A stretch of DNA of 64,000 nucleotides from an uncultured bacterium (GCA_938041455.1 CALITO010000003.1:34548-98547), one strand, 5' to 3'; numbered from the stretch's first letter, positions 8,898 to 17,219 are shown. Notes: generated by a model from the letters alone, not told the origin. A program made the numbers and translations.

Positions 8898-9134
8898 ATG
8901 GGAAGAACTGAGGAACTACTTTTTGCCTTAGGCGGTAGGGAAAACATAGAAAAGATGGACGCCTGCATCACACGCCTTCGCTTAGAGGTTAAAGATCCAA
9001 GTAAAGTGGATGAGACAAAACTGAGGCAATTAGGTGCTCTGGGTGTAGTGAAGATGGGGAAGGCTGTGCAGGTGGTCTTCGGAACAACCGCAGAGGCAAT
9101 AGAGGCAGAACTGAGAAAACTTTGGCGAAGATGA
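8898..9134 (+). CDS. Orphan PTS EIIB domain, glucose/N-acetylglucosamine type
   Basis: The 78 residues make one complete EIIB domain of the glucose family: ELLFALGGRENIEKMDACITRLRLEVKDPS, then LGALGVVKMGKAVQVVFG. The phosphorylated cysteine is present in DACITRLR. In known systems this domain passes phosphate from EIIA to the sugar held by membrane EIIC. No EIIC, EIIA, HPr or enzyme I gene is in the window, and the next gene (ATGA overlap) is a glycerate kinase. It may serve a distant transporter or act as a regulator. The ATG has no ribosome site but a -10 box 11 bases upstream. Confidence 0.85.
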   Translation: MGRTEELLFALGGRENIEKMDACITRLRLEVKDPSKVDETKLRQLGALGVVKMGKAVQVVFGTTAEAIEAELRKLWRR

Positions 9135-10264
9135 AAATAGTGGTTTGTCCCGATTCTTTTAAGGGTAGTCTTCCCGCCTGGGAAGTGGCGAGGGCCATTA
9201 GCCAGGGTTTGAAAGAGGTTTTGTCCGAGGCCGAGGTAGTAGAACTTCCCCTTGCTGATGGAGGGGAGGGAACTGCTTATATAATGGCATCGGCTACGGG
9301 TGGGAAGTTGATTTACAGGAAGGTTACGGGTCCTTTAGGCAAACCTGTTAGAGCCCACTTCGCCATTCTCGGAGATGGAAAGACGGCAGTGGTAGAAATG
9401 GCGCAGGCGGCGGGACTTTCCCTTGTCCCTCAGAAAAAGCGAAATCCTATGAAGACTACCACTTATGGGGTAGGGGAACTGATAAAATACGCCCTTGACG
9501 AAGGAGTGGAAAAGATAATCGTGGGCATAGGCGGTTCCGCTACAAACGATGCTGGGATAGGAATGGCGCAAGCATTAGGCGTGAAGGTAATGGACGGGGA
9601 GGGAAGAGATGTCCCTTGGGGAGGAGAAGGGTTATTTAAATTGGAAAAAATAGACATAAGCGGTGTTGACAATCGATTATGTGGTGTTAAAATTATCATT
9701 GCTTGCGATGTTCAAAATACGCTCCTGGACGCTGCGCGAATCTACGCTCCTCAAAAGGGAGCAAAACCGGAGGATATATTTTTTTTGGAAGAAGGGTTAA
9801 GACGTTTTACCGAGGTTGTGAAGACATGCTTGGGAAAGGAAGTGGAGAATTTACCCGGTGGAGGTGCTGCCGGGGGGTTGGGAGCGGGTTCGGTGGTTTT
9901 CTTGAATGCTACGCTTACTTCAGGTATAGATACTGTATTGGATTATATAGGTTTTGATGAAAAAATAGAGGGAGCAGACTTAATGATTACTGGTGAAGGG
10001 AAATTGGATAAACAAACTGCCCATGGGAAAGCCATCATTGGAGCGATAAGGCGGGCAAGAGGAAAGCCTGTTATTGCTCTCGCAGGAGAGATAGAGGAGG
10101 GATTGACGCTTTCCCAGTTAGGGATAAGCGCGGCGTTTTCTATTGTTAATGGTCCCATAACTTTAAAAGAAGCAATGAAAAAAACCTCCTCGCTGCTGCA
10201 AAACAGGGCGAGAGAGATAGCAAAAATTCTTAAGATAGGGGGTATGTTATATGAAAGAACTTGA
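9131..10264 (+). CDS. Glycerate 2-kinase (GarK/GlxK family)
   Basis: The 377-residue protein begins MKIVVCPDSFKGSLPAWEVA, the family signature for the glycerate site, and contains PLADGGEGT, IVGIGGSATNDAG and ITGEGKLDKQTAHGKA. It phosphorylates D-glycerate to 2-phosphoglycerate, feeding lower glycolysis. The ATG at 9131 overlaps the EIIB stop (ATGA) and gives the expected N-terminus; a TTG at 9122 is in frame but less likely. The pairing with a PTS EIIB domain is unusual. The 3' end overlaps the next gene by 14 bases. Confidence 0.92.
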   Translation: MKIVVCPDSFKGSLPAWEVARAISQGLKEVLSEAEVVELPLADGGEGTAYIMASATGGKLIYRKVTGPLGKPVRAHFAILGDGKTAVVEMAQAAGLSLVPQKKRNPMKTTTYGVGELIKYALDEGVEKIIVGIGGSATNDAGIGMAQALGVKVMDGEGRDVPWGGEGLFKLEKIDISGVDNRLCGVKIIIACDVQNTLLDAARIYAPQKGAKPEDIFFLEEGLRRFTEVVKTCLGKEVENLPGGGAAGGLGAGSVVFLNATLTSGIDTVLDYIGFDEKIEGADLMITGEGKLDKQTAHGKAIIGAIRRARGKPVIALAGEIEEGLTLSQLGISAAFSIVNGPITLKEAMKKTSSLLQNRAREIAKILKIGGMLYERT

Positions 10265-11606
10265 CCTCGTTACCAAGATAGTATTGGAAGAGGTCGAGAA
10301 GATAGCCAGAGAGCATAATATGAAAGCCTATCTTGTAGGTGGTTTTGTAAGGGACTGGCTATTGGAAAGGGAAACCAAGGACATAGACCTAGCTACTGAC
10401 GGGGACCCGCTCCTTCTCGCAAATGATATCGCCTCCCAATTAGGAGGTAAGATAATTGTGATGAATGGTTATAGGGTGATAAGGTGTCTTCTGCCCGGAA
10501 GGATACAGGTGGATGTCTCCAGTTTAGCGGGCAGTGTGGAAGAGGACATGGTGAGGAGGGACTTCACAGCTAACGCCTTAGCTGTCCCTCTTGATGACCT
10601 CAATACCTTGATAGACCCTCTCAACGGAAGGAAGGATATAGAAGACAAGGTTCTGCGGATGGTTTCGGAGGAGGCTTTCCTTGAGGACCCCCTTAGGATG
10701 TTGAGGGCGATTAGATTGACAGCGGTTCTCGGCTTTACCTTGGAGGAGAAAACCAGGGAAGCGCTAAGGAAGAACGCCCATCTCATCACTCAGGCTCCAC
10801 CCGAGAGGGTAAAGGAAGAGCTTTTCCTCCTCTCTCGTGTCACCCCTTGCTATCCTTATATTCGCCTGATGGATGAAACGGGGCTCCTTATGGGAATTTT
10901 CCCGGAGTTAACCGCCTTGAAGGGTATCATACAGGATGGTGAGGATGTATTTGAACATTCGCTGGAGACCTTCAAACAGGTGGAAGCTCTTTTAGCTGAG
11001 GGATTTGCTCAAATAGAGTTGGACAGCAAAGACCAATTCCTGCTCAAGCTTGCGGCGCTCGTCCATGATGTAGGGAAGTTCGCTACTCGCCGGGCGGAAG
11101 CGGATGGAACAGTGAGGTTCATCGGGCACGATGTGCTTGGGGAAACGATGATGCGAGAGCTAGGTAGACGATTGAGACTCTCCAAGAGGGATGTGAAAAC
11201 CCTGAGAAGGTTGGTTAGGCATCATCTCCGTCCCGCTTTCCTCAGCCACTTTGGAGAACTTTCTCATCGGGTAGTTTTCCGCTTCTTCCAAGACCTCAAG
11301 GAAGATGCAATGCTGCTCCTGCTTCTATCCTATGCGGATAGGCTTGCCACAAAGAAAGTTAGTGAGGAGGAATTGGCCAAACATAAGCAACTCACCTTGA
11401 AGCTTATAGAAGAAGCGAGAAAAGAGACTCGCAGACCAAGGAGAATCCTCAGCGGAAGGGATATAGTGCAGGAGTTTGGTTCACTCCCTGGCCCAACCAT
11501 AGGTAGGTTGTTACGCCTTGCCGAAGAAGCTTATGCAGAAGGTCTTATAAACTCCAAAGAAGAAGCGATAGACTTCGTGCGTCGCCTCTTAGATGAGGAA
11601 TCCTAA
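10251..11606 (+). CDS. cca: CCA-adding enzyme / poly(A) polymerase family with HD domain
   Basis: The 451 residues hold an N-terminal class II nucleotidyltransferase domain (YLVGGFVRDWLLERETKDIDLAT, with the GG and DxD catalytic motifs), the RNA-binding segment (RRDFTANALAV, EDPLRMLRAIRL), and an HD phosphohydrolase domain in the second half (AALVHDVGKFATR, GHDVLGE). It matures or repairs tRNA 3' ends; whether it adds CCA, CC or A alone cannot be told by motif. The one tRNA gene in the window encodes its own CCA. It overlaps both neighbours, so the four genes 8898-12426 look like one operon. Confidence 0.9.
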   Translation: MKELDLVTKIVLEEVEKIAREHNMKAYLVGGFVRDWLLERETKDIDLATDGDPLLLANDIASQLGGKIIVMNGYRVIRCLLPGRIQVDVSSLAGSVEEDMVRRDFTANALAVPLDDLNTLIDPLNGRKDIEDKVLRMVSEEAFLEDPLRMLRAIRLTAVLGFTLEEKTREALRKNAHLITQAPPERVKEELFLLSRVTPCYPYIRLMDETGLLMGIFPELTALKGIIQDGEDVFEHSLETFKQVEALLAEGFAQIELDSKDQFLLKLAALVHDVGKFATRRAEADGTVRFIGHDVLGETMMRELGRRLRLSKRDVKTLRRLVRHHLRPAFLSHFGELSHRVVFRFFQDLKEDAMLLLLLSYADRLATKKVSEEELAKHKQLTLKLIEEARKETRRPRRILSGRDIVQEFGSLPGPTIGRLLRLAEEAYAEGLINSKEEAIDFVRRLLDEES

Positions 11607-12426
11607 AGAATGGGCTGACCTCCACATTCATTCTTCCTTCTCTGATGGGGAATGGAGTCCGAGGGAGATAATCCAACAGGCTATACAACTGGGGCTTTCC
11701 GCAATAGCAATAGCCGACCACGATACCGTAGATGGTGTAGTGGAGCTACTAAAGGAAACTCCTCCGGCGGATATAGAGGTTATCCCCGCCCTGGAGATTA
11801 ATACCGACCTTGATGAGAAGGAAATCCACATACTGGGTTATCTAATCGATGTGGGTTCTCCCATCTTGCTCCAAGCTTTAAAGGAGCAAAGGGAAGCGCG
11901 GATAAAGAGGAACAAAGAGATAATAGAAAGATTAAATCGCTTGGGTTTAGAGCTTTCCTTAGAGGAGGTATTTGAAATAGCGGGTGATTCGATGGGGAGA
12001 CCCCATATAGCTCAGGTCTTGGTCAACAAAAACTACGCGGAAAGTAAGGAGGAGGCTTTCTCTAAGTGGTTGAAAAGGGGCAGCCCCGGTTATGTTCCCC
12101 GTTGCTCTATGTCCTGGTGGGAAGCAGTAGAAGTTATAAATAGAGCTGGTGGTATCGCGGTCCTCGCTCATCCTGGCAAATCCTTCATAGACCATCTCAT
12201 CCCCCAAATGGTGAAGGAAGGAATTCAAGGTATAGAAGTTTGGCATCCTTCGCATTCCCCGGAAGATTGTCAGCGCTACCTGCGAATGGTGGAAGAGTTT
12301 TCTCTCTTAGCTACCGGCGGTTCCGATGCACATTCCCTAAGAGATATACCTTACATAGAACAGTGTAAAATAAGCTACGAGAAAGTTGCCCTACTCAAGG
12401 AAAGGAAGACACAAATTTCAACCTGA
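11593..12426 (+). CDS. PHP-domain phosphatase (TrpH/RNase AM type)
   Basis: The 277 residues form a single PHP domain: DLHIHSSFSDGEWSP, IADHDTVDGV, VLAHPGK and GGSDAHS, which supply the histidine and aspartate ligands for three metals. Relatives hydrolyse 3',5'-nucleoside bisphosphates or trim short RNA 5' ends. The ATG at 11593 lies within the last codons of cca (TTAGATGAGG). The 3' end overlaps the convergent GH38 gene by 32 bases, so both coding ends share DNA and no terminator fits between. Confidence 0.88.
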   Translation: MRNPKEWADLHIHSSFSDGEWSPREIIQQAIQLGLSAIAIADHDTVDGVVELLKETPPADIEVIPALEINTDLDEKEIHILGYLIDVGSPILLQALKEQREARIKRNKEIIERLNRLGLELSLEEVFEIAGDSMGRPHIAQVLVNKNYAESKEEAFSKWLKRGSPGYVPRCSMSWWEAVEVINRAGGIAVLAHPGKSFIDHLIPQMVKEGIQGIEVWHPSHSPEDCQRYLRMVEEFSLLATGGSDAHSLRDIPYIEQCKISYEKVALLKERKTQIST

Positions 12427-15379
12427 GCGTTATTATCTTCCAAGCTCTCACTCTTAGGGAAAGGCTCTTCCCTCTTACATCAATGGAGGGCTCTCTTAAA
12501 CTATTCCCGAGGAAATCCACGGGAACTGCTTCCCTCACGGCGCGAGGCAATTTAATATCTGCTTCCACTTCCTCTCCCTTGGTTTCAAAAAACCGTAGGT
12601 AAAAATCCTCACCTTTCTGATAAAAAGCAGTTAGCAAGAGATTATCCGGTTGCAAAGAGAGGAAGGAATAAAAGGGAGGAAGGGAGGGAGAAAGGGGAGT
12701 CTTTTCTATGTCGGATTCCTGAATAACCTCGGGAGGATAGCGCAAGTAAACATCCTGTTCATAGATCTTCCCTTCTTTCCAATCCCCTTCGTGGAAAATC
12801 AAGCTACCTTCAAAGCGATGCAAACCTATCCCCTTCCTTTGATAATTAATATCTTTTTCCCAACCTTCACAAGTAAGGATGCTATTTATTAGGATGTGAT
12901 AAACTTCCCTTTTATCGGCATCAAATATGTAGTAGCGGTCTCCATTATGAGATATGTAAGATAAGCCTTTCTCTCTATTGCTCCAGTCTATGAACGATTT
13001 GGCAAAAAAAGCGCCCTTGCGCCATCTCTCTATATTTGCACCCTCGCCCTCTACACATCCATAAATCTCCTTATCAAGTTTTTTCAACTCCACAGCGAAG
13101 GGCGTGTTGCCAGTGAGCCTTCCCTCAAAGGGTAGAGGGATACAGAAGGCAATGAACCCGTCTTCTCCTTGCCAGTTTATGATTGTTTCAAAATTTATCC
13201 TTTGCTCATTTGTATAAAGGCGAACTATCTGCTCAATTCTGTGGGAATCTATTTTTCCCTTTCTTAAGAAGCTCTGGCGGAGTGGTCCCTCCTCTGTTTT
13301 CTCCACCCCTTCCCACTGTATCTTCTTCGTTTCCAGTATTTCTCCCATATGAAGGTCTGCAGAAACATCCACCTTAAAGAGCTTCAGTGTGCCGAAGCCC
13401 TCTCCTTCTTTCGGGAAGAAGGTTTCTCCTTTTTGGTCTCTTACCCCCACTATCTCTCCTCCCTCCCAAAGAAGTTCAAGGAAATTCCCCTCTCTACCCT
13501 TAGGGGGAATTTCCTCCGGCTTTAAGCTGATCGTATTATAACCAAGGGGTGGGAGGGAAAGTTGGATTAAAATCTCCCTTTCCCAACCTGGCATACCTAC
13601 ATCCTTAACCACTTGGTAGGGTATTTCCCTTCCTTCCCCATCTTCAAGGGAGAAACGAGGGGGTATTTTCTCGGGGGAGGAAAGTAGTAGAGGGATAACG
13701 GTTGTCCTCGGATAGGGCAAGGGGTTGAAAACAATCGCTTTTGTTTCCTTTTTCCTTTGGATATGCTGGGAAATAGTTTTAAGGGATTGAGATTTTTTCT
13801 CTCTTGCCTTTTCGATAGTTTGTAGAGCTATTATATATAATTTGTCGAAATCATCTTGAAACAGCCATTGGGTAGCGTGGGCTGAGTAATTGAGCAGATT
13901 CTCCCAAAGGGGCTGGAAGAAATTTTCTTCTTCTTTATTTTCTATGAGACTTTCTATGGAGGACCAAATTTCGGCCAGGGATAATTCCCTATCTGTTACT
14001 AGTCTCAACCTCCACAAACCGAAAGAGCCTCCAAAGGCGGCGTTATAACAAACATCGCAGGGGTCAAGAGTTCCCTTTATTTTGGGCAGTTCTTCCTTTT
14101 CCAACTCTTTGAAATATTCCAGGGGGGTTGCGAAAACCATAGGTATGCTTTCTCTTTCGTTCCATTCCTTGACAAAGGATATGAGGTCTATTTTTTCATC
14201 GGTATATAATGTTCTAAGGGGACGGGTGTCGTCGTTGCCGTGGCTCAACCAGATTAAACCAGTGGGAGAGAAGAGGGCGCGGTAGCCAATTTCTCTATTC
14301 CAGTGAAGTTGGACCACTTCGTCCCATCTCTGTTTGAAATCATCCGGCACCAATTCCTTAAAACAGAGCCCACCGTAACAAGCTCTATGGGCAATTATAG
14401 ATGAACCATCAAATCCCTCCCAAACAAACTCATAAGGGATTTCCTTGTGGTTTAAGGCGACCTCGGGTCGCCAGAACATAAAGTAGCGATAACCGGCGAG
14501 GGTCAAAACCTGGGGCATTTGGGGATGCCCCATTGCGACATCCACCGCATCCCCGTGGACAGAAAGGTCCGCTTCTGGGAAAAGAACCCGGAATTTTTCT
14601 TTCCCTATGATCAAATTGCGAATATAGGTCTCTTCCCCTACCATATTGGGGCGAATGTTGGAAAAACCTCCGCAAATGGCTATCTTTCCTTCTTTTATCC
14701 TCTCCCTTAATTCTCCAAGCCTTTGGGGGGAACGCCTTAGGAAGGGTGTTAACTGGCAGAGGTAATTATCAAGATACCAGCGAAAATGGGGGTGTTTCTT
14801 CATTATATCCAACACCTCGTTAAAAACGAGGTCGTAGCGAAGCTCATGCCAGAGACGAGTATGCGTCCAAGCCCAGTCGGAATGGCAGTAAGGTATTAAG
14901 AAAATCCTTTTTGCTGGATTAATTCGCATTAACATTTTCCAAGCTCCTCCTTTAGGATCTCGGGCTTCCCCCACTATGTAAAAGCCGAATTTTTTATACA
15001 AAGCTATTGCTCTATGATTGTCCTTCATTACTGTAAGCCTCAATCCTGCCTTTCCTTGCTTAGTTGCTTCCTCCACCAATCTTCCCATCAACTTCTTGCC
15101 TATACCCATTCCCTGATATTCGTCTCCTATGCATATACCAAGGGAAGGTATATCGGCGTCCCTTGGCTCCCACCAGGCGTAACCCACGATTTTGCCCTCC
15201 ATTTCGCCAAGGAGGCAGAAAATATCTTTTCTTTGGACGAAGTGGAGTGCGGAATCCATCTTCAAGGGATAAGGATGAAAGAAATACCCTGTTTTAGGGG
15301 ACAAACTCTCTAAGAATCTTCCTAATGCTTCTCCGTCTTCCTTTCGAAGCCTTCGGATATGAAGGTTCTGGATCCCCAT
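12395..15379 (-). CDS. GNAT acetyltransferase fused to GH38 alpha-mannosidase-like domain
   Basis: The 994-residue protein has two parts. Residues 1 to about 150 are a GNAT domain with the acetyl-CoA motif DEYQGMGIGKKLMGRL and NHRAIALYKKFGF. From about 155 it is a GH38-type glycosidase: IPYCHSDWAW (metal His and Asp), then HGDAVDVAMGHPQMPQVL, in which the Asp of VDVAMG aligns with the GH38 nucleophile, a helical middle and a long beta-rich C-terminus. There is no signal peptide, so it should act in the cytoplasm. No internal stop or start separates the domains. The ATG overlaps the stop of the preceding gene (TAATG). The substrate is unknown. Confidence 0.85.
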   Translation of the reverse strand: MGIQNLHIRRLRKEDGEALGRFLESLSPKTGYFFHPYPLKMDSALHFVQRKDIFCLLGEMEGKIVGYAWWEPRDADIPSLGICIGDEYQGMGIGKKLMGRLVEEATKQGKAGLRLTVMKDNHRAIALYKKFGFYIVGEARDPKGGAWKMLMRINPAKRIFLIPYCHSDWAWTHTRLWHELRYDLVFNEVLDIMKKHPHFRWYLDNYLCQLTPFLRRSPQRLGELRERIKEGKIAICGGFSNIRPNMVGEETYIRNLIIGKEKFRVLFPEADLSVHGDAVDVAMGHPQMPQVLTLAGYRYFMFWRPEVALNHKEIPYEFVWEGFDGSSIIAHRACYGGLCFKELVPDDFKQRWDEVVQLHWNREIGYRALFSPTGLIWLSHGNDDTRPLRTLYTDEKIDLISFVKEWNERESIPMVFATPLEYFKELEKEELPKIKGTLDPCDVCYNAAFGGSFGLWRLRLVTDRELSLAEIWSSIESLIENKEEENFFQPLWENLLNYSAHATQWLFQDDFDKLYIIALQTIEKAREKKSQSLKTISQHIQRKKETKAIVFNPLPYPRTTVIPLLLSSPEKIPPRFSLEDGEGREIPYQVVKDVGMPGWEREILIQLSLPPLGYNTISLKPEEIPPKGREGNFLELLWEGGEIVGVRDQKGETFFPKEGEGFGTLKLFKVDVSADLHMGEILETKKIQWEGVEKTEEGPLRQSFLRKGKIDSHRIEQIVRLYTNEQRINFETIINWQGEDGFIAFCIPLPFEGRLTGNTPFAVELKKLDKEIYGCVEGEGANIERWRKGAFFAKSFIDWSNREKGLSYISHNGDRYYIFDADKREVYHILINSILTCEGWEKDINYQRKGIGLHRFEGSLIFHEGDWKEGKIYEQDVYLRYPPEVIQESDIEKTPLSPSLPPFYSFLSLQPDNLLLTAFYQKGEDFYLRFFETKGEEVEADIKLPRAVREAVPVDFLGNSLREPSIDVRGKSLSLRVRAWKIITLRLKFVSSFP

Positions 15380-15771
15380 TACATATCGGTTATAGTGATA
15401 ATTCCCCTATCATCTATATCCCAGATGCGGAGGAGGACCTTTTTGAGCTTGAACTCTCTTATAAGTTCGCGCGCTTCTTCCAATTTGCTCCTGGGTATAT
15501 AGAGCCAGAAAGAGGGAACCCCTTTACTGAGCATCTGCCATCTGCTAACCTTCTGGGGAGAAAAGGTTTCCTCCGTCTCGATTTCTCCTGCACCGATAAC
15601 CTCACTGCTGTCCATTTTTAGAACGACGATATGAGGATAGATAATGGTGCCTCCTATCTTTATACCTCTCTCTTTCTTCTCTCCTATATTAGAGACGACA
15701 TCCCAACTTGGATTGTCGAAGCGCTGTCTTATGATTTCCTCAACGAGCTTTCTGTGCTCTACTTTTATGAT
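15379..15771 (-). CDS. Conserved-looking small protein with probable ATC or ATA start, possible nuclease fold
   Basis: Starting from ATG at 15615 would give 78 residues with no ribosome site. The same frame continues upstream without a stop to a TGA at 15777-15775, adding IKVEHRKLVEEIIRQRF and YPHIVVLK-type sequence that reads like real protein. A perfect GGAGGTGA lies at the tail of smpB, followed by ATT (15774), ATC (15771) and ATA (15768) in frame; ATC is 6 bases after GGAGG. Total length would be about 130 residues. The pattern GTIIYPHIVVLK...GAGEIETEETF resembles the core of PD-(D/E)XK nucleases, with His in place of the first Asp. That family call is tentative. Confidence 0.65.
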   Translation of the reverse strand: MIKVEHRKLVEEIIRQRFDNPSWDVVSNIGEKKERGIKIGGTIIYPHIVVLKMDSSEVIGAGEIETEETFSPQKVSRWQMLSKGVPSFWLYIPRSKLEEARELIREFKLKKVLLRIWDIDDRGIITITDM

Positions 15772-16222
15772 AATTCACCTCCCTTTTAAGAGTCCTTTCC
15801 ATTTCTCTTTTTGTATCCTTTTCTGCTATTTCCCGCCTCCTATCATAAAGTTTCTTGCCCTTTGCCAAGCCCAATTCCACCTTTGCCCATCTACCCTTTA
15901 AGTAAACTCTCAAAGGAATAAGGGTATAGCCTTTTTGAAGAACTTTACCGCTTAGGTGTTTTATCTCTTCCCTTTTTAGGAGCAATTTGCGAGGACGGCG
16001 AGTGTCCATAATCTGGGCTCCCGATTTCTCATAAGGTGCTATATAGGTATTTAGAAGCCATACTCCACCTTTTTCTATCCTTGCGAAGCTGTCGCTTATA
16101 TCTATTTTCCCTTCCCTTATGCTCTTTATCTCCCAGCCAGTAAGGGCTATACCGGCTTCTATTTTATCCTCTATCTCATAAAAATGAAGAGATTTTCTAT
16201 TGGTGGTGATTATCTTGTTCAT
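15740..16222 (-). CDS. smpB: SsrA-binding protein
   Basis: The 160 residues match SmpB over their length: NRKSLHFYEIEDKIEAGIAL at the start, TGWEIKSIREGKIDISDSFA, and the basic C-terminal tail KLYDRRREIAEKDTKREMER, which enters the ribosome. SmpB delivers tmRNA to stalled ribosomes. No tmRNA gene was seen in the window. The ATG overlaps the SPOR gene stop (ATGA), and the 3' end holds the ribosome site and start of the next gene. Confidence 0.95.
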   Translation of the reverse strand: MNKIITTNRKSLHFYEIEDKIEAGIALTGWEIKSIREGKIDISDSFARIEKGGVWLLNTYIAPYEKSGAQIMDTRRPRKLLLKREEIKHLSGKVLQKGYTLIPLRVYLKGRWAKVELGLAKGKKLYDRRREIAEKDTKREMERTLKREVNYHKSRAQKAR

Positions 16223-16758
16223 CTTTCCTCGATGACTGGGTTGTAACCTGCTCCCTTTAATTCATCTGCTAATTGTTCTGCGTTTTCCTTTTTAACGAAT
16301 GCTCCAAGTTGCAATTTATATTTGCCATCTGCTGGGATAAGAAAAGTTTGTCTACCTTCCTTCGCGAGGTTTTCTTGCAATTTCTTTGCTTCTTGCTCCT
16401 CCATAGGTCCTATAGTTACCCGAAACAATCTCTGCTCTGCCTGAGGGGGAGTTTGGGGAGGGGTGGAGATATTGGAGGGGGTTATGGAGATTTCCGGTGG
16501 AGGAGAGGGTTTGGTTGCTTTTGGCTTTATTGGCACCGAGGGGGTTGGAGTAGGGCGGTGGGGAATGATAATTATAGGGGTTGAGGGGGGAGGGGAAGGG
16601 GAACGCTCCCTATTATAAGTAGGAGGGATGGTTTCCTCTCCTCTACTTGGGCTAGTGAGCTTCCACCCTGTGAGCAAACCAAAAACAAAGGAAACACCCG
16701 CCATTATAAAAACACTCACCACTAAAAGTGTAGTTTTTAAAACTCCCTTATTTCCGAT
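16219..16758 (-). CDS. Single-pass membrane protein with SPOR domain, probable ATC start
   Basis: The C-terminal 70 residues are a SPOR domain (FRVTIGPMEEQEAKKLQENL and YKLQLGAFVKKENAEQLADE), which binds denuded peptidoglycan at division septa. A proline-rich linker (about 80 residues) and an N-terminal membrane helix precede it. The usual starts at 16722 or 16725 (GTG) have no ribosome site and cut the helix's basic flank. Starting at ATC 16758, 9 bases after GAAAGGAG (16775-16768), gives GNKGVLKTTLLVVSVFIMAG, a natural membrane anchor of about 179 residues total. A promoter sits just upstream at 16783-16812. Confidence 0.8.
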   Translation of the reverse strand: MGNKGVLKTTLLVVSVFIMAGVSFVFGLLTGWKLTSPSRGEETIPPTYNRERSPSPPPSTPIIIIPHRPTPTPSVPIKPKATKPSPPPEISITPSNISTPPQTPPQAEQRLFRVTIGPMEEQEAKKLQENLAKEGRQTFLIPADGKYKLQLGAFVKKENAEQLADELKGAGYNPVIEER

Positions 16759-16782
16759 GTCTTATCACTCCTTTCTAAATTC

Positions 16783-16812
16783 ATTATAATTTTAAACAAA
16801 GGAAAAAGTCAA
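16783..16812 (-). promoter_or_regulatory. Promoter of the SPOR-smpB unit
   Basis: On the minus strand, TTGACT (16812-16807), 18 bases, TATAAT (16788-16783). The predicted start point is next to the GAAAGGAG ribosome site, so the leader is short. Confidence 0.6.
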
Positions 16813-16851
16813 AATTTTATGGTCAATAACCTTTTCTTTTTAATTTTTAGC

Positions 16852-16880
16852 TTGCGTATTTGGAGTAATATATTTAGAAT
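16852..16880 (+). promoter_or_regulatory. Promoter of spoVS
   Basis: TTGCGT (16852-16857), 17 bases, TAGAAT (16875-16880). It would give a leader of about 65 bases that ends in AAGGAGGTCG before the ATG at 16953. The rest of the gap 16759-16952 is AT-rich and shows nothing else. Confidence 0.5.
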
Positions 16881-16952
16881 CTTTTATTAGAAATGAAGCC
16901 ACCCATCCACAAGATAAGTTGCGAGAAAGGATAAACCAAGGAGGTCGAAGGA

Positions 16953-17219
16953 ATGGAGGTACTGAAGGTATCTGCTAATTCTTCTCCGAAGGCGGTAGCG
17001 GGCGCTATCGCGGCAGTTATGAGGAGAGACGGGCAGGTAGTTGTTCAGGCGGTTGGCGCAAGCGCGGTTAATCAGGCGGTGAAATCCATAGCTATAGCGC
17101 GGGGATATGTAGCTCCTAATGGTATAGACCTCGTCGCCGCGCCTGCATTCCACGCCGTAAATATAGACGGCGAAGAGCGAACCGCAATACGCTTCTTTTT
17201 GGAGTCCCGGACGAAGTAA
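16953..17219 (+). CDS. spoVS: Stage V sporulation protein S family
   Basis: The 88 residues match SpoVS almost end to end: MEVLKVSANSSPKAVAGAIA, GASAVNQAVKSIAIARGYVA and NIDGEERTAIRFFLE. In Bacillus it is needed for spore coat and septation. Homologues occur in non-spore-formers such as Thermus, where the role is less clear; the fold is Alba-like and may bind nucleic acid. AGGAGG lies 9 bases before the ATG. The genome has outer-membrane genes, so sporulation is not implied. The next gene follows after a gap of about 50 bases. Confidence 0.92.
   Translation: MEVLKVSANSSPKAVAGAIAAVMRRDGQVVVQAVGASAVNQAVKSIAIARGYVAPNGIDLVAAPAFHAVNIDGEERTAIRFFLESRTK

Noticed and set aside
15379..15615. 78-residue protein starting at ATG 15615
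   Set aside because: No ribosome site, and the frame extends upstream in protein-like sequence to a good site.
16953..17219. Possible second microcompartment shell gene (Ala/Val-rich small protein)
   Set aside because: Residues match SpoVS end to end and BMC motifs are absent.
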